Assembly (NCBI RefSeq): GCF_043195135.1
Contig: NZ_JBAFWP010000001.1
Strand: one strand, 5' to 3'
DNA: 64,000 nt
From: NCEH01 sp043195135
GTDB taxonomy: Bacteria; Pseudomonadota; Alphaproteobacteria; Rhizobiales; Xanthobacteraceae
How positions within the stretch are numbered: position 1 is the stretch's first letter; each line of letters starts with the position of its first letter. The notes under the pieces were generated by a model. It searched no databases, was not told the DNA's origin, and was given only the letters and a program-made list of their open reading frames with translations. Shown piece by piece: positions 44,360 through 53,347 of the stretch. A program made the translations under genes and the position numbers.

Positions 44360-44827
44360 ATGGAAATCGTCGGCGAATATCGCATCGCCGCGCCGCGCGA
44401 GACGGTGTGGAAGGCCATCCTTGATCCGCAAATGCTGCGCGCCTGCATTCCCGGCTGCCAGGAGCTGACCGAGACCGGCCCCAACGCCTTCGCCGCCAAG
44501 GTGCAGATCAAGGTGGGTCCGGTCTCGGCCAATTTCGCGGGGACTGTGGAATTGCAGGACATCACGCCCCCGGAAAGCTGCCGCATCGTCGGCCAGGGCA
44601 GCGGCGGGGTCGCTGGCTTCGCCAAGGGCGATGCCGTGGTGACTTTGGCCGAGGACGGGGACGAAACCCTCCTCACCTACAAGGCGGACGCGCAGATCGG
44701 CGGCAAGCTCGCCTCGCTCGGCGGCCGCCTCATCCAGGCCACCGCCCGCAAGCTGGCGGACCAGTTCTTCTCCACCTTCACCAAGGCGCTGAACGGCGAG
44801 GGCGAGGCGGAAAAGGCGGCGTCCTAG
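44360..44827 (+). CDS. CoxG-like SRPBCC-domain protein
   Basis: A 155-residue protein of the carbon monoxide dehydrogenase subunit G (CoxG) family, START/SRPBCC fold: GEYRIAAPRETVWKAILDPQMLRACIPGCQELTETG, KVQIKVGPVSANFAGTVELQDI and LASLGGRLIQATARKLADQFFSTF. CoxG anchors CO dehydrogenase to the membrane quinone pool in carboxydotrophs (lipid/quinone-binding pocket). Here it probably does the same for the hydroxylase encoded upstream and is the last gene of the operon. Confidence 0.9.
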   Translation: MEIVGEYRIAAPRETVWKAILDPQMLRACIPGCQELTETGPNAFAAKVQIKVGPVSANFAGTVELQDITPPESCRIVGQGSGGVAGFAKGDAVVTLAEDGDETLLTYKADAQIGGKLASLGGRLIQATARKLADQFFSTFTKALNGEGEAEKAAS

Positions 44828-44845
44828 CGCACTGTCTCAACGCCC

Positions 44846-45733
44846 CTACCCCACCACGAACGCCCCGCGGCTCGCGCGCACCTCGTCCGCGATGAAGTGC
44901 TCGGTCTCGGCGATGCGGCGCAGGTCGCGCAGGTCCGCGTGCACCACCAGCCAATAGGTGCGCGAAAAGGTGACGGCGGGCAGAATGCGCACCAGCTCCG
45001 GGCAGGCGGCGGCGGCATAATCATGCAGGATGCCGAGCCCCGCCCCGGCGCGGATCGCCTCCAGCTGGCCCACCACGCTCGCGCATTCGAACCGCCGCGC
45101 GGTCAGCTCGATCAGCGCGCCCATATAATCGAGGCCCGAGCTGTAGGTGAGATCCTGCACATAGGTCACGAGCGTGCGGTCGGCGAGGTCCGCCTCGCGC
45201 TCCACCGGCCCGGTCCGGTCGAGATAGGACCGGGCGGCATAGACGCCGAGCGAATAGTCCGTCAGCTTGCGGCCGAACAGGCGCCCCTCCTGCGGCCGCT
45301 CCAGGATGATGGCGATGTCGGCCTCGCGCTTTGAGAGCGAGAAGGTGCGCGGCAGCGGCACCAATTGCACCACGAGGTCGGGATGCATCCCGGCGAAGCG
45401 GGCGAGCCGCGCCGCCAGGAAATAGGTGCCGAACCCGTCCGGCGCGCCGATGCGCACCGTGCCTTCCAGCTTGAGATCCGCATTGCCCAGCAGGGCGCGG
45501 GCCCGCAGCATCTCGCTTTCCACCCGCTCGGCCATAGGCAGGAACTGCTCGCCGATGGCGGTGAGCGTGCAGCCGCTCGGCCGCCGCTCGAACACCTTGG
45601 CGCCGAGATCGTCTTCCAGCGCGGTCAGCCGCCGCGTGACCGTGGCGTGATCCAGCCCGAGCTTGCGCGCGGCGGCGAGCATCTGGCCCGCCCGCGCGAC
45701 CGCGAGGAAAACGCGGGCATGATCCCAGTTCAT
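44846..45733 (-). CDS. LysR-family transcriptional regulator, divergent from mmsA
   Basis: A 295-residue LysR-type protein: HTH MNWDHARVFLAVARAGQMLAAARKLGLDHATVTRRLTALE and an effector domain from about residue 90. Its 114-bp intergenic region is shared with the divergent mmsA gene, the classical arrangement for a LysR protein controlling its neighbour, so it is probably the regulator of methylmalonate-semialdehyde dehydrogenase expression. It converges on the CoxG-like gene with 18 bp between stops. The ATG at 45733 is at the conserved HTH start. Confidence 0.92.
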   Translation of the reverse strand: MNWDHARVFLAVARAGQMLAAARKLGLDHATVTRRLTALEDDLGAKVFERRPSGCTLTAIGEQFLPMAERVESEMLRARALLGNADLKLEGTVRIGAPDGFGTYFLAARLARFAGMHPDLVVQLVPLPRTFSLSKREADIAIILERPQEGRLFGRKLTDYSLGVYAARSYLDRTGPVEREADLADRTLVTYVQDLTYSSGLDYMGALIELTARRFECASVVGQLEAIRAGAGLGILHDYAAAACPELVRILPAVTFSRTYWLVVHADLRDLRRIAETEHFIADEVRASRGAFVVG

Positions 45734-45847
45734 GGCGGAGGGTTCCCGGCATATGCCCAAAAACGCGGAATGAGTCCGGGATCTTAGGCATTGCTCCGCG
45801 CGGATGCCAGAGTTCAAGTGCGGCAGGATTTCGCGCGGGAGGACAGC

Positions 45848-47338
45848 ATGCAGACCATCGGCCATTACATCCAGGGGCGCCACATCGCGGGCGAAGACCG
45901 CTCGGCCCCCACCTTCGAGCCCGCCACGGGCGAGCAGATCGGCACCGTCCTGCTCGCCTCCACCGTGCGCGTGGACGAAGCGGTGCAGGCCGCCGCCGCC
46001 GCCCTGCCCGCCTGGGCGACCCAGCCCGCGCCGGCCCGCGCCCGCGTGATGTTCCGCTTCAAGGATCTTTTGGAGCGCAATATCGACGATCTCGCCGCCC
46101 TCATCAGCCGCGAGCACGGCAAGACGGTGGAAGACGCCAAGGGCGAGCTGGTGCGCGGCATCGAGGTGGTGGAATTCGCCTGCGGCATCCCGCATCTGCT
46201 GAAGGGTGAATTCTCCGACCAGGTCGGGCGCGGCATCGACACCTTCTCCCAGCGCCATCCCGTGGGTGTGTGCGCGGGCATCACGCCGTTCAACTTTCCG
46301 GCCATGGTGCCGCTTTGGATGTTCCCGGTGGCGCTCGCCTGCGGCAACACCTTCGTGCTGAAGCCCTCCGAGAAGGACCCGAGCCTCTCCCTGCGCCTCG
46401 CGGACCTGCTGGCCGAATCCGGCCTGCCGGCCGGCGTGTTCAATGTGGTCAACGGCGACAAGGAGGCGGTGGACGCGCTCTTGACCCACCCCAAGGTGGC
46501 GGCGGTGAGCTTCGTCGGCTCCACCGCGGTCGGCGAATATGTCTATAAGACCGCCGCCGCCAACGGAAAGCGCGCCCAGGCCCTGTGCGGCGCCAAGAAC
46601 CATCTCGTGGTGATGCCCGACGCCGACCTGGACAAGACCGTCGATGCCCTCATGGGCGCCGGCTACGGCTCGGCCGGCGAACGCTGCATGGCGGTCTCGG
46701 TGGCGGTGGCGGTGGGCGGCATCGGCGACGCGCTCATGGAGCGGCTGGAGCCGCGCGTGCGCGCGCTGAAGGTCGGCCCCGGCAACGACCCCGCGAGCGA
46801 GATGGGGCCGCTCGTCACCAAGGAGCACCTCGCCAAGGTGCGCGGCTATGTGGACCTCGGCGTTTCCGAAGGCGCGAAGCTGACGGTGGACGGGCGCGCC
46901 CTCAAGCTCCAGGGCTATGAGAACGGCTATTATATCGGCGGGTGCCTGTTCGACGATGTGACCCCCGACATGCGCATCTACAAGGAGGAGATCTTCGGCC
47001 CCGTGCTCTCCGTGGTGCGCGTGCCGAGCTTCGATGAAGCCCTGCAACTGGTGAACGACCACGAATACGGCAATGGCGCCGCCATCTTCACCCGCGACGG
47101 CGATGCAGCCCGCGCCTTCGATTATGGCGTGCTGGCCGGCATGGTGGGCATCAACGTGCCGATCCCGGTTCCCATCGCCTATCATTCCTTCGGCGGCTGG
47201 AAGCGTTCGATCTTCGGCGATCGCAACGTCTATGGCCTGGAGGGCGTGGGCTTCTACACCCGCCTGAAGACCACCACCTCGCGCTGGCCGGCGGGCATCC
47301 GCACCGGGGCCGAGTTCGTGATGCCCGTGCTCGGCTGA
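45848..47338 (+). CDS. mmsA: CoA-acylating methylmalonate-semialdehyde dehydrogenase
   Basis: Oxidises methylmalonate semialdehyde to propionyl-CoA, CO2 and NADH (valine and inositol catabolism). The 496-residue ALDH-fold enzyme has GITPFNFPAMVPLWMFP, FVLKPSEKDPSLS, SFVGSTAVGEYVY, and the catalytic Cys in GSAGERCMAVSVA. The position that is Glu in ordinary aldehyde dehydrogenases lies in LCGAKNHLVVMPDADLD, where MmsA lacks the Glu, consistent with CoA-dependent chemistry. GGGAGGA precedes the ATG. The only adjacent gene that looks functionally linked is the LysR regulator. Confidence 0.95.
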   Translation: MQTIGHYIQGRHIAGEDRSAPTFEPATGEQIGTVLLASTVRVDEAVQAAAAALPAWATQPAPARARVMFRFKDLLERNIDDLAALISREHGKTVEDAKGELVRGIEVVEFACGIPHLLKGEFSDQVGRGIDTFSQRHPVGVCAGITPFNFPAMVPLWMFPVALACGNTFVLKPSEKDPSLSLRLADLLAESGLPAGVFNVVNGDKEAVDALLTHPKVAAVSFVGSTAVGEYVYKTAAANGKRAQALCGAKNHLVVMPDADLDKTVDALMGAGYGSAGERCMAVSVAVAVGGIGDALMERLEPRVRALKVGPGNDPASEMGPLVTKEHLAKVRGYVDLGVSEGAKLTVDGRALKLQGYENGYYIGGCLFDDVTPDMRIYKEEIFGPVLSVVRVPSFDEALQLVNDHEYGNGAAIFTRDGDAARAFDYGVLAGMVGINVPIPVPIAYHSFGGWKRSIFGDRNVYGLEGVGFYTRLKTTTSRWPAGIRTGAEFVMPVLG

Positions 47339-47616
47339 GCCTTGGCCGCGCAGGCGGGTCAGGATCGCCGGGATCGCCCTCGTCCGCGCAAGATGCGGAT
47401 CAGGTGCGATTCCGGCCCCTTCCCGCGTCCGAAGCCGGCTTTCATCTTCGCTTGAGGCAGAACTTTACCGCGCTCACCTCAGTATTCAGCGCGACAAACC
47501 ACCTTTCACTGCATAACCTACGGATGGTCCGCATAAGTTGTATTCCCTGAGGCTGTAATAATTTCATGACGAACGGAGCTTTATGGTCAAGTTCACGCTG
47601 ATCTGGAGCCCGCCCC

Positions 47617-48846
47617 ATGCCCGAACTTCCCCCGAACTGGGAATCCGACGCGAGATTTCGCTATCAGACCGTCGACGGAACCCTGAATCTGCCCCAGATG
47701 TCGGATGCGGAATGCACGGTGCTGATCTGGAACACCGGTCGCAATCCCCTCAGCCACCCCGGCCATGCGGCGGTGCTGATGCGGCGCCAGCGCGCCGAGG
47801 ATTACACCACCGCGATCTGGGAGAACGCGGACCTGACGCGCTATTTCAGTTTCTGGCCGGGGGCGAACGCGGAGAAGGGGAACAAGGATTCCAACGGCAT
47901 GGTCGTTGGGCAGTTCATGAACAATTTCGCGCACGATCTCATTGCCGAAACCCCCAGCTCCACCAACGACCTGCTTGTCGACAAGCCCCATCTGGCCCGG
48001 CCCAACCAGAAGATGATTATGTTTAATCGCCTTCACGCCGTCGAGAAGCCGCAGTCCAGCGACCCGTCCCGCAAGTCATATGATCTCAAAGAGATTCCGA
48101 ATGCGGGGCGATGGTCCAATTTTCCGGAAGATTATTATCATATCCCGGCCCTGCGACATGATAATCCGAGGCGCCTCGGCCTCGACCTGGAGCGCATCGC
48201 CCATTGGGCCGAAACGGTCACGAAAGACGAAAGCTTCAAATACAAACTGATTTCAAAGAAGAGCAATTGCGCGGGCGCCGCCATGCGGGCCATTGACGAG
48301 GGCGGCGCGAAGGCTTTCGCCAAAGCCCTGAACGACACCTACGACGTGTATTCTCCCAATGCCCAGATCGCCTATATGACGCCGAACGACTGCAAGGCCT
48401 ATGTCAATCTCGTCTGTTCGGGCGTTTTCATCACGAACAACATGCTTCAGGAAATCGAGAATTATGTCATGCGGCAAAGCGCCGAGGCGCTTCTGAGAGA
48501 CCGCATGACTGCCGAGATTTTCACCTTGGCGGACTGGAATACGGTGAGCCATCGCAAAGGCTTCTTCAGCGGCATCCGCGGCTTCACCTTGCGCGCCCTC
48601 GACAAGCAGATCGAGCGGTATCACAAATATGATTGGGGTATGAACTACAACAACAAGCTGGCCGCCTTCATCGGCATCATCAAGGCCACGCACACCCATA
48701 ATCTGAAGAGCACCAGCGGCGAGCGGGACATGGCGTTCACGCTGCTCAGCGGCCAGATCCTGCGCACCTGCGAACATCTCGCAAGCGGGCAGACGGTGTT
48801 CCGGGTCCCGAGTTCGCACGCCCTCAACGCCCCGTTCTACGTCTAG
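47617..48846 (+). CDS. Orphan protein with permuted papain-like (His...Cys) motifs
   Basis: A 409-residue protein without signal peptide or membrane segments. I cannot name a family. Residues 46-55 read SHPGHAAVLM and 76-82 YFSFWPG; residue 214 onward reads KKSNCAGAAMRAIDEGGA. A GHAxL-type His followed by a Y-S-F/W-W-P strand and then an NC-x-x-x-x-x-x-L/I-x-x-GG helix is the arrangement of permuted NlpC/P60 (papain-like) hydrolases, with H50 and C218 as the likely pair (inference). The last 190 residues are helical and unknown. Codon use is noticeably more AT-rich than in neighbours. It stands alone with an AT-rich leader, and GGAG lies 8 nt before the ATG. A secreted effector or toxin is possible. 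Confidence 0.72.
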   Translation: MPELPPNWESDARFRYQTVDGTLNLPQMSDAECTVLIWNTGRNPLSHPGHAAVLMRRQRAEDYTTAIWENADLTRYFSFWPGANAEKGNKDSNGMVVGQFMNNFAHDLIAETPSSTNDLLVDKPHLARPNQKMIMFNRLHAVEKPQSSDPSRKSYDLKEIPNAGRWSNFPEDYYHIPALRHDNPRRLGLDLERIAHWAETVTKDESFKYKLISKKSNCAGAAMRAIDEGGAKAFAKALNDTYDVYSPNAQIAYMTPNDCKAYVNLVCSGVFITNNMLQEIENYVMRQSAEALLRDRMTAEIFTLADWNTVSHRKGFFSGIRGFTLRALDKQIERYHKYDWGMNYNNKLAAFIGIIKATHTHNLKSTSGERDMAFTLLSGQILRTCEHLASGQTVFRVPSSHALNAPFYV

Positions 48847-49120
48847 CGGCGCGCCGCAGGCCCGCCCGCCGCTCGGGCGAAGGCGAAGGCCGCTCTGCAC
48901 CCCCCGCATGGCCGCGACGGCAGCTCTGCCGCCGCGCCCTTGACGCCCCCCGGCAAGATCCTTCTCCTTGGCGCGCCGGCGCCGCGAGCGAAGGCGTCCT
49001 GGATTCGCTGATGGTCATGCTCTGCCCCTGTGTCCCGCGCGCGGCGCGGTACCCTTTCCTTATCCTTGTGCCCGGTGATGTCCTCCCAGCCCGCGCGCCC
49101 GGCGCGCGAGGGGGCACGCC

Positions 49121-50356
49121 GTGAGCGTGGAACCGAGCGCGCCGTCCGCCGCCGCAGCGCCATCGGAACCGCGCATCGGCCTGCTGCCCCTGCTCGCGGA
49201 GACGATCTCGGTTCAGGCGCTGGGCACCATGGCGGTGCTGATGGTGCCGGCCCTGGCCCCGGCCATCGCGCGCGACCTCGGCGTGCCGACCGCGAGCGTG
49301 GGCTATCAGATTTCCCTGGTCTATTTCGCCGCCATGACGGCATCGCTCATCGCCGGCACGCTCGTCGCCTGGTACGGCCCCTGCCGCACCGGGCAGAGCG
49401 CGATGCTGTTCCATGCCGGCGGGTGCCTGCTGGCCAGCATCCCCACCCTTCCCACCATGGCCCTCGGCGCGTTCGTGACCGGGCTCGGCTACGGCCTCAT
49501 CAATCCGGCGGCATCCGAGCTGCTGATGCGCCACGCGCCCGCGAACCGTCGCAACCTGATCTTTTCCCTGAAGCAGACCGGCGTGCCGCTGGGCGGCATG
49601 GCGGCCGGCCTGTTCGGGCCGCAGATCGCGCTGACGCTGGGCTGGCACGCGGCCCTGATCTGCGTCGCCGGCCTGTGCGTGCTGGTCGCCGCGCTCTCCC
49701 AGCTCGGCCGCGCGGAGCTGGATCGCCATCGCAGCCGCGTCGGCAGCAGCCGGCTGTTGTCTTTCACCGCCATCAAGCTGGTGCTGTCGCAGCCCCGCCT
49801 GCGCTGGCTCGCGCTCTCCTCCTTCTGCTTCTCGGCGGTGCAGCTGTGCGTCATCACCTTCCTGGTGGCGCTGCTGGTGGAGGACCTCCATTTCTCCCTG
49901 GTGCAGGCGGGGGCCATCCTGGCGGCGGTTCAGGTGTCGGGCGCCGTGGGCCGCGTGCTGTGGGGCCAGGTGGCCGACATGGCCCATGACGGCCTCGGCG
50001 TGCTGGTGTTTCTCGCGCTGCTCATGGGCGGCGCGGCACTCGCGATCATGCTGGCCGCGCCCGGCTGGCCGCTGCCGGTGATCGTCGCGCTGCTGCTGAC
50101 GCTCGGCCTCTCGGCGGTGGGCTGGAACGGGGTCTATCTCTCGGAAGTGGCGCGCAACAGCCCGGCGCGGGCGGTGGGCACCACCACCGGCGCGGCCATG
50201 TTCTTCACCTTCACCGGCGTGGTGTTCGGCCCGGTGATCTTCTCGCAGATCCACGACCGGGTGGGCAGCTACATGGGCAGCTACGGCCTGCTGGTGGGCC
50301 TTTCGGCGGTGGGCGGCGCAATGATCCTCGCCGCCCGCCTGCGCGGCGCCCGCTGA
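49121..50356 (+). CDS. MFS transporter
   Basis: A 411-residue major facilitator superfamily permease with 12 predicted hydrophobic segments in two six-helix halves. The MFS-like loop after TM2 is weak (AWYGPCRTGQSAM). LIFSLKQTGVPLGGMAAGLFGPQ is characteristic of the CynX/NimT-like and related exporters, and GRVLWGQVADMAHDGL begins the second half. The substrate is unknown. The start is GTG at 49121 with GAGGGGG upstream. It is followed convergently by apt with 19 bp between stops. Confidence 0.85.
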   Translation: MSVEPSAPSAAAAPSEPRIGLLPLLAETISVQALGTMAVLMVPALAPAIARDLGVPTASVGYQISLVYFAAMTASLIAGTLVAWYGPCRTGQSAMLFHAGGCLLASIPTLPTMALGAFVTGLGYGLINPAASELLMRHAPANRRNLIFSLKQTGVPLGGMAAGLFGPQIALTLGWHAALICVAGLCVLVAALSQLGRAELDRHRSRVGSSRLLSFTAIKLVLSQPRLRWLALSSFCFSAVQLCVITFLVALLVEDLHFSLVQAGAILAAVQVSGAVGRVLWGQVADMAHDGLGVLVFLALLMGGAALAIMLAAPGWPLPVIVALLLTLGLSAVGWNGVYLSEVARNSPARAVGTTTGAAMFFTFTGVVFGPVIFSQIHDRVGSYMGSYGLLVGLSAVGGAMILAARLRGAR

Positions 50357-50375
50357 GGCTTGCGATGGGCGCTGC

Positions 50376-50948
50376 TCAGTGCCCGTCGAAGGCCATGAGC
50401 GTGCGCACGGACACGCCCATGGCGCGCAGCCTGGCGGCGCCCCCGAGGTCCGGCAGGTCGATGATGAAGCAGGCGGCTTCCACCTGCACGCCCATGTTGC
50501 GCAGCAGCTTCACCGCGCCCTCGGCGGTGCCGCCGGTGGCGATCAGGTCGTCCACCAGCACCACTTTTTCGCCGGCCGAAACGGCGTCCACGTGCATCTC
50601 CATCTCGTCCTGGCCATATTCCAGGGCATAGGCCATGCGCACGGTCTGATGGGGCAGCTTGCCCTTCTTGCGGATCGGCACGAAGCCCGCGCAGAGCTGG
50701 TGCGCCACCGCCCCGCCGATGATGAAGCCGCGCGCCTCGATGCCCGCCACCTTGTCGATCTTCGCCCCGGCCCAGGGCTGCACCAGCTCGTCCACGGCGC
50801 GGCGGAAGGCGCGGGCATTTCCAAGCAGGGTGGTGATGTCGCGGAACAGGATGCCGGGCTTGGGATAATTCTCGATGGTCCGGATCGCGGCGCGCAGGTC
50901 GGTCGTCTCGGCGGGCGCGGGCGGCAGGGGGGAAGAGACGATGGTCAT
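50376..50948 (-). CDS. apt: Adenine phosphoribosyltransferase
   Basis: Purine salvage: adenine + PRPP to AMP. The 190-residue protein has LRAAIRTIENYPKPGILFRDITTLL at the N-terminus, GIEARGFIIGGAVA, FVPIRKKGKLPHQTV and the PRPP-binding VVLVDDLIATGGTAEGAVKLL. The length matches Apt (about 180) plus a short N-terminal tail. It is monocistronic. Confidence 0.97.
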   Translation of the reverse strand: MTIVSSPLPPAPAETTDLRAAIRTIENYPKPGILFRDITTLLGNARAFRRAVDELVQPWAGAKIDKVAGIEARGFIIGGAVAHQLCAGFVPIRKKGKLPHQTVRMAYALEYGQDEMEMHVDAVSAGEKVVLVDDLIATGGTAEGAVKLLRNMGVQVEAACFIIDLPDLGGAARLRAMGVSVRTLMAFDGH

Positions 50949-51088
50949 GGAGCACCCTGGTTCGGCCGACGGGGCGCAGGCCGCCCCGATCCAAGTTTTA
51001 CGGTGGTGCCGGGCTTAACACCGTTGCCGGGCCATTGTCTGCCCGCGCGCGGTGCGAACACCGGGCTGTGACATCGCCCCGGCGCGTC

Positions 51089-51832
51089 TCAATCGGCGCC
51101 CTCGCACTCCAGCTTCTGGCGCGGAAAGGCCTCGGCGAGCGACTGGATCAGCACGGCGCGCGCCGCCTCGCCCGCGGGGTCGTTCACCTTGAGGGCCGGC
51201 ACCGCGCAATTGTTCCAGGCGCGGGTGATGAGATAGAGCCGCATCCAGCCGGCGGACTCCGGCACCGAGGCGTGGCGCAGCTCGCGCGCGGCGCAGGCCT
51301 GGGGATTGGCGTTCTTGGCGCAGGACGCGGCGATGGCCGTGCGCCACACGGCGGAAAGATCGCCCTTGCCTTCCAGCGCGTCCACATAGGTGCCGCAGGC
51401 CGCCGGGGCGGGGGTGAAATCGCGCAGCGCGGCGGGCGTGGCGAAAGCCTTCAGCTTGGCGATGTTGAAGGCGCAGAAATCGGCGACGGCGGCCTTCACC
51501 TTGGCGTGGAAATCCTGCGCGCCGGGCAGATCCAGCGGCCTCAGCGCGGCGGCGGCAGCCTCGATGCGCGCGCATTTTTCCCCATAGGCGGCGGCGTTCA
51601 CGCGCCCCATGTCGCCCGGCTTGCTCGGAAAGCTGGGCGAGGGCGCGGCGGAGAGCGTGTAGTCATAGACGAGGGCGAGGGTATCGCGCAGGCCCTTTTC
51701 GTCGGTCTTGGCGGGGTCGAACCACACGCGCCCGCGACAGGCGCCATCGGCGAACGACACGGATTTCTGCGCCGCGCCGGCCGCCCCGCTCCACAGGCAG
51801 GCCAAGAGCACCATCCACACCCGCGCCGCCAT
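51089..51832 (-). CDS. Exported hypothetical protein, Cys-rich
   Basis: A 247-residue protein with an N-terminal signal peptide (MAARVWMVLLACLWSGAAGA, cleavage before AQKSVSF). The mature part contains about nine Cys (in DGACRGRV, EKCARIE, ADFCAFN, AACGTY, ASCAKN, QACAARE, NNCAVP, KLECEGAD), suggesting disulfide bonds in the periplasm. I do not recognise a family. The start is uncertain: 51832 gives a clean signal peptide, but in-frame ATGs exist up to 51904. It lies downstream of ftsY with 95 bp between and may be co-transcribed with it. Confidence 0.65.
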   Translation of the reverse strand: MAARVWMVLLACLWSGAAGAAQKSVSFADGACRGRVWFDPAKTDEKGLRDTLALVYDYTLSAAPSPSFPSKPGDMGRVNAAAYGEKCARIEAAAAALRPLDLPGAQDFHAKVKAAVADFCAFNIAKLKAFATPAALRDFTPAPAACGTYVDALEGKGDLSAVWRTAIAASCAKNANPQACAARELRHASVPESAGWMRLYLITRAWNNCAVPALKVNDPAGEAARAVLIQSLAEAFPRQKLECEGAD

Positions 51833-51927
51833 CCCACGCCCCCCAAGCGGCCCCATCCGGCCCTTATGGAAAAGCATAGCCATGCCGCGCGCAAGAATCT
51901 GCACCCCGCGCCGGGTGAGACGCGATT

Positions 51928-53346
51928 TTAGCGCGCGTCGCCGTCGATCCCGGCGATGGCGCGCGCGAAATCCGCGGCGGCGAAGGGCTGGAGATCCTCC
52001 GGCCCCTCCCCGACACCGATCAGATGCACCGGCAGGCCGAACTTTTCGGCGATGGCCACCAGGATGCCGCCGCGCGCGGTGCCGTCCAGCTTGGTCATGA
52101 CCAGCCCGGTCACGCCCGCGATCTTGGTGAACACCTCCACCTGGGAAAGCGCGTTCTGGCCGACGGTGGCGTCCAGCACCAGCAGCACCGCGTGGGGCGC
52201 GCCGGGCTCCAGCTTCTTCACCACGCGCACCACCTTTTCCAGCTCGGCCATCAGCTCGGTGCGGTTCTGCAAGCGCCCGGCGGTGTCGATGAGCAGGATG
52301 TCGGCGCCTTCCGCGCGCGCCTCGGTGATGGCGTCATGGGCGACGCCGGCGGCGTCCGCCCCCGGCGCGCGGGCAACCACCCGGGCGCCGGTGCGCGCGC
52401 CCCACACCTTCAGCTGCTCGATGGCGGCGGCGCGGAACGTATCGCCCGCCGCCAGAACCACCTTGCGGCCCTCGCCCTTCCATTGGGCGGCGAGCTTGCC
52501 GATGGTCGTGGTCTTGCCCGAGCCGTTCACCCCCACCATGAGGATGATGAAGGGCTTTTGCGCGCCGTCGATCACCAGGGGCTTCGCCACCGGGGCGAGG
52601 ATCGATTCCACCTCGGCGGCGATCAGGCCCTTCACCTCGTCGGCGCCGATCATCTTGTCGTGCCGGCCGCGCCCCACCTCCGTGACGATGCGCGCCGCCG
52701 TGGCCGTGCCGAGATCGGCGCGGATCAGGATGTCTTCCAGCTCCTCCAGCGTCTCGGCATCGAGCTTGCGCTTGGAGACGAGGTCGGTGATGCCCTGGGT
52801 GAGGCTGGAAGCTGTGCGCGCCAGCCCGCTGGTGAGGCGGCGCCAGAAGCTGGTCTTTGCGGGCTCTGGTTCGGCGTCGGCGGAGCTTTCGGCGAGCGGG
52901 GTTTCGGCGAGCGGGGCTTCGTCCGGTTCCAATTCGGAAGGCCGGCCTGCGACAGCAGGCTGTTCCTCGCCCGGCGCCGTCGCTGAGAGGGGATTTCGGG
53001 CAGGATCGTCCTGCGCGGCGGGAGCCTCGGCACCCTCGGCCACCGCGTCCGGGACCGTCGCCCCTTCGGCCTGGCCCCCTTCGACCGGACTTTCTTCGGC
53101 TTTGTTGTCTTCCTGCTCCCCGTCGGTCGCCGCGTCGCCCATGGTCGGCGCATCGCTCTGCGGCCGCGCGTCGGCTGCAACGTCCGGGACCGGCTGCACG
53201 TCGCCTGAAGGCGCTTCGGACGCGTCGGGCTGGAGCGGAGCAGGCGCGGGCGCGTCGCTTTCGCTGCCCCAGCCTCCGGTCAGGCGGCTCCAGAGGCCTT
53301 TCTTCTTCGGGGCCGGCGGGTGGCCGTTGTCGGTGTCGCTCATCAC
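51928..53346 (-). CDS. ftsY: Signal recognition particle receptor FtsY
   Basis: SRP-receptor GTPase that delivers ribosome-nascent chains to the membrane. The 472-residue protein has a basic Trp-containing membrane-targeting start (KKKGLWSRLTGGW), an acidic, low-complexity A domain to about residue 160 and a second amphipathic helix (FWRRLTSGLARTASSLTQGI). The NG domain carries GVNGSGKTTTIGKLA (G1), AAGDTFRAAAIEQL (G2/insert), DTAGRLQNR (G3), TKLDGTARGG (G4) and GVGEGPEDLQPF. It is the last gene of the dapF-mtaB-ftsY operon; only one base separates it from mtaB. Confidence 0.97.
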   Translation of the reverse strand: MMSDTDNGHPPAPKKKGLWSRLTGGWGSESDAPAPAPLQPDASEAPSGDVQPVPDVAADARPQSDAPTMGDAATDGEQEDNKAEESPVEGGQAEGATVPDAVAEGAEAPAAQDDPARNPLSATAPGEEQPAVAGRPSELEPDEAPLAETPLAESSADAEPEPAKTSFWRRLTSGLARTASSLTQGITDLVSKRKLDAETLEELEDILIRADLGTATAARIVTEVGRGRHDKMIGADEVKGLIAAEVESILAPVAKPLVIDGAQKPFIILMVGVNGSGKTTTIGKLAAQWKGEGRKVVLAAGDTFRAAAIEQLKVWGARTGARVVARAPGADAAGVAHDAITEARAEGADILLIDTAGRLQNRTELMAELEKVVRVVKKLEPGAPHAVLLVLDATVGQNALSQVEVFTKIAGVTGLVMTKLDGTARGGILVAIAEKFGLPVHLIGVGEGPEDLQPFAAADFARAIAGIDGDAR

Positions 53347-53347
53347 A

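Noticed and set aside
47583..48026. Alternative gene starting at the ATG at 47583
   Set aside because: It is in another frame, ends early and lacks sensible composition; the 409-residue frame has a better ribosome-binding site and recognisable motifs.
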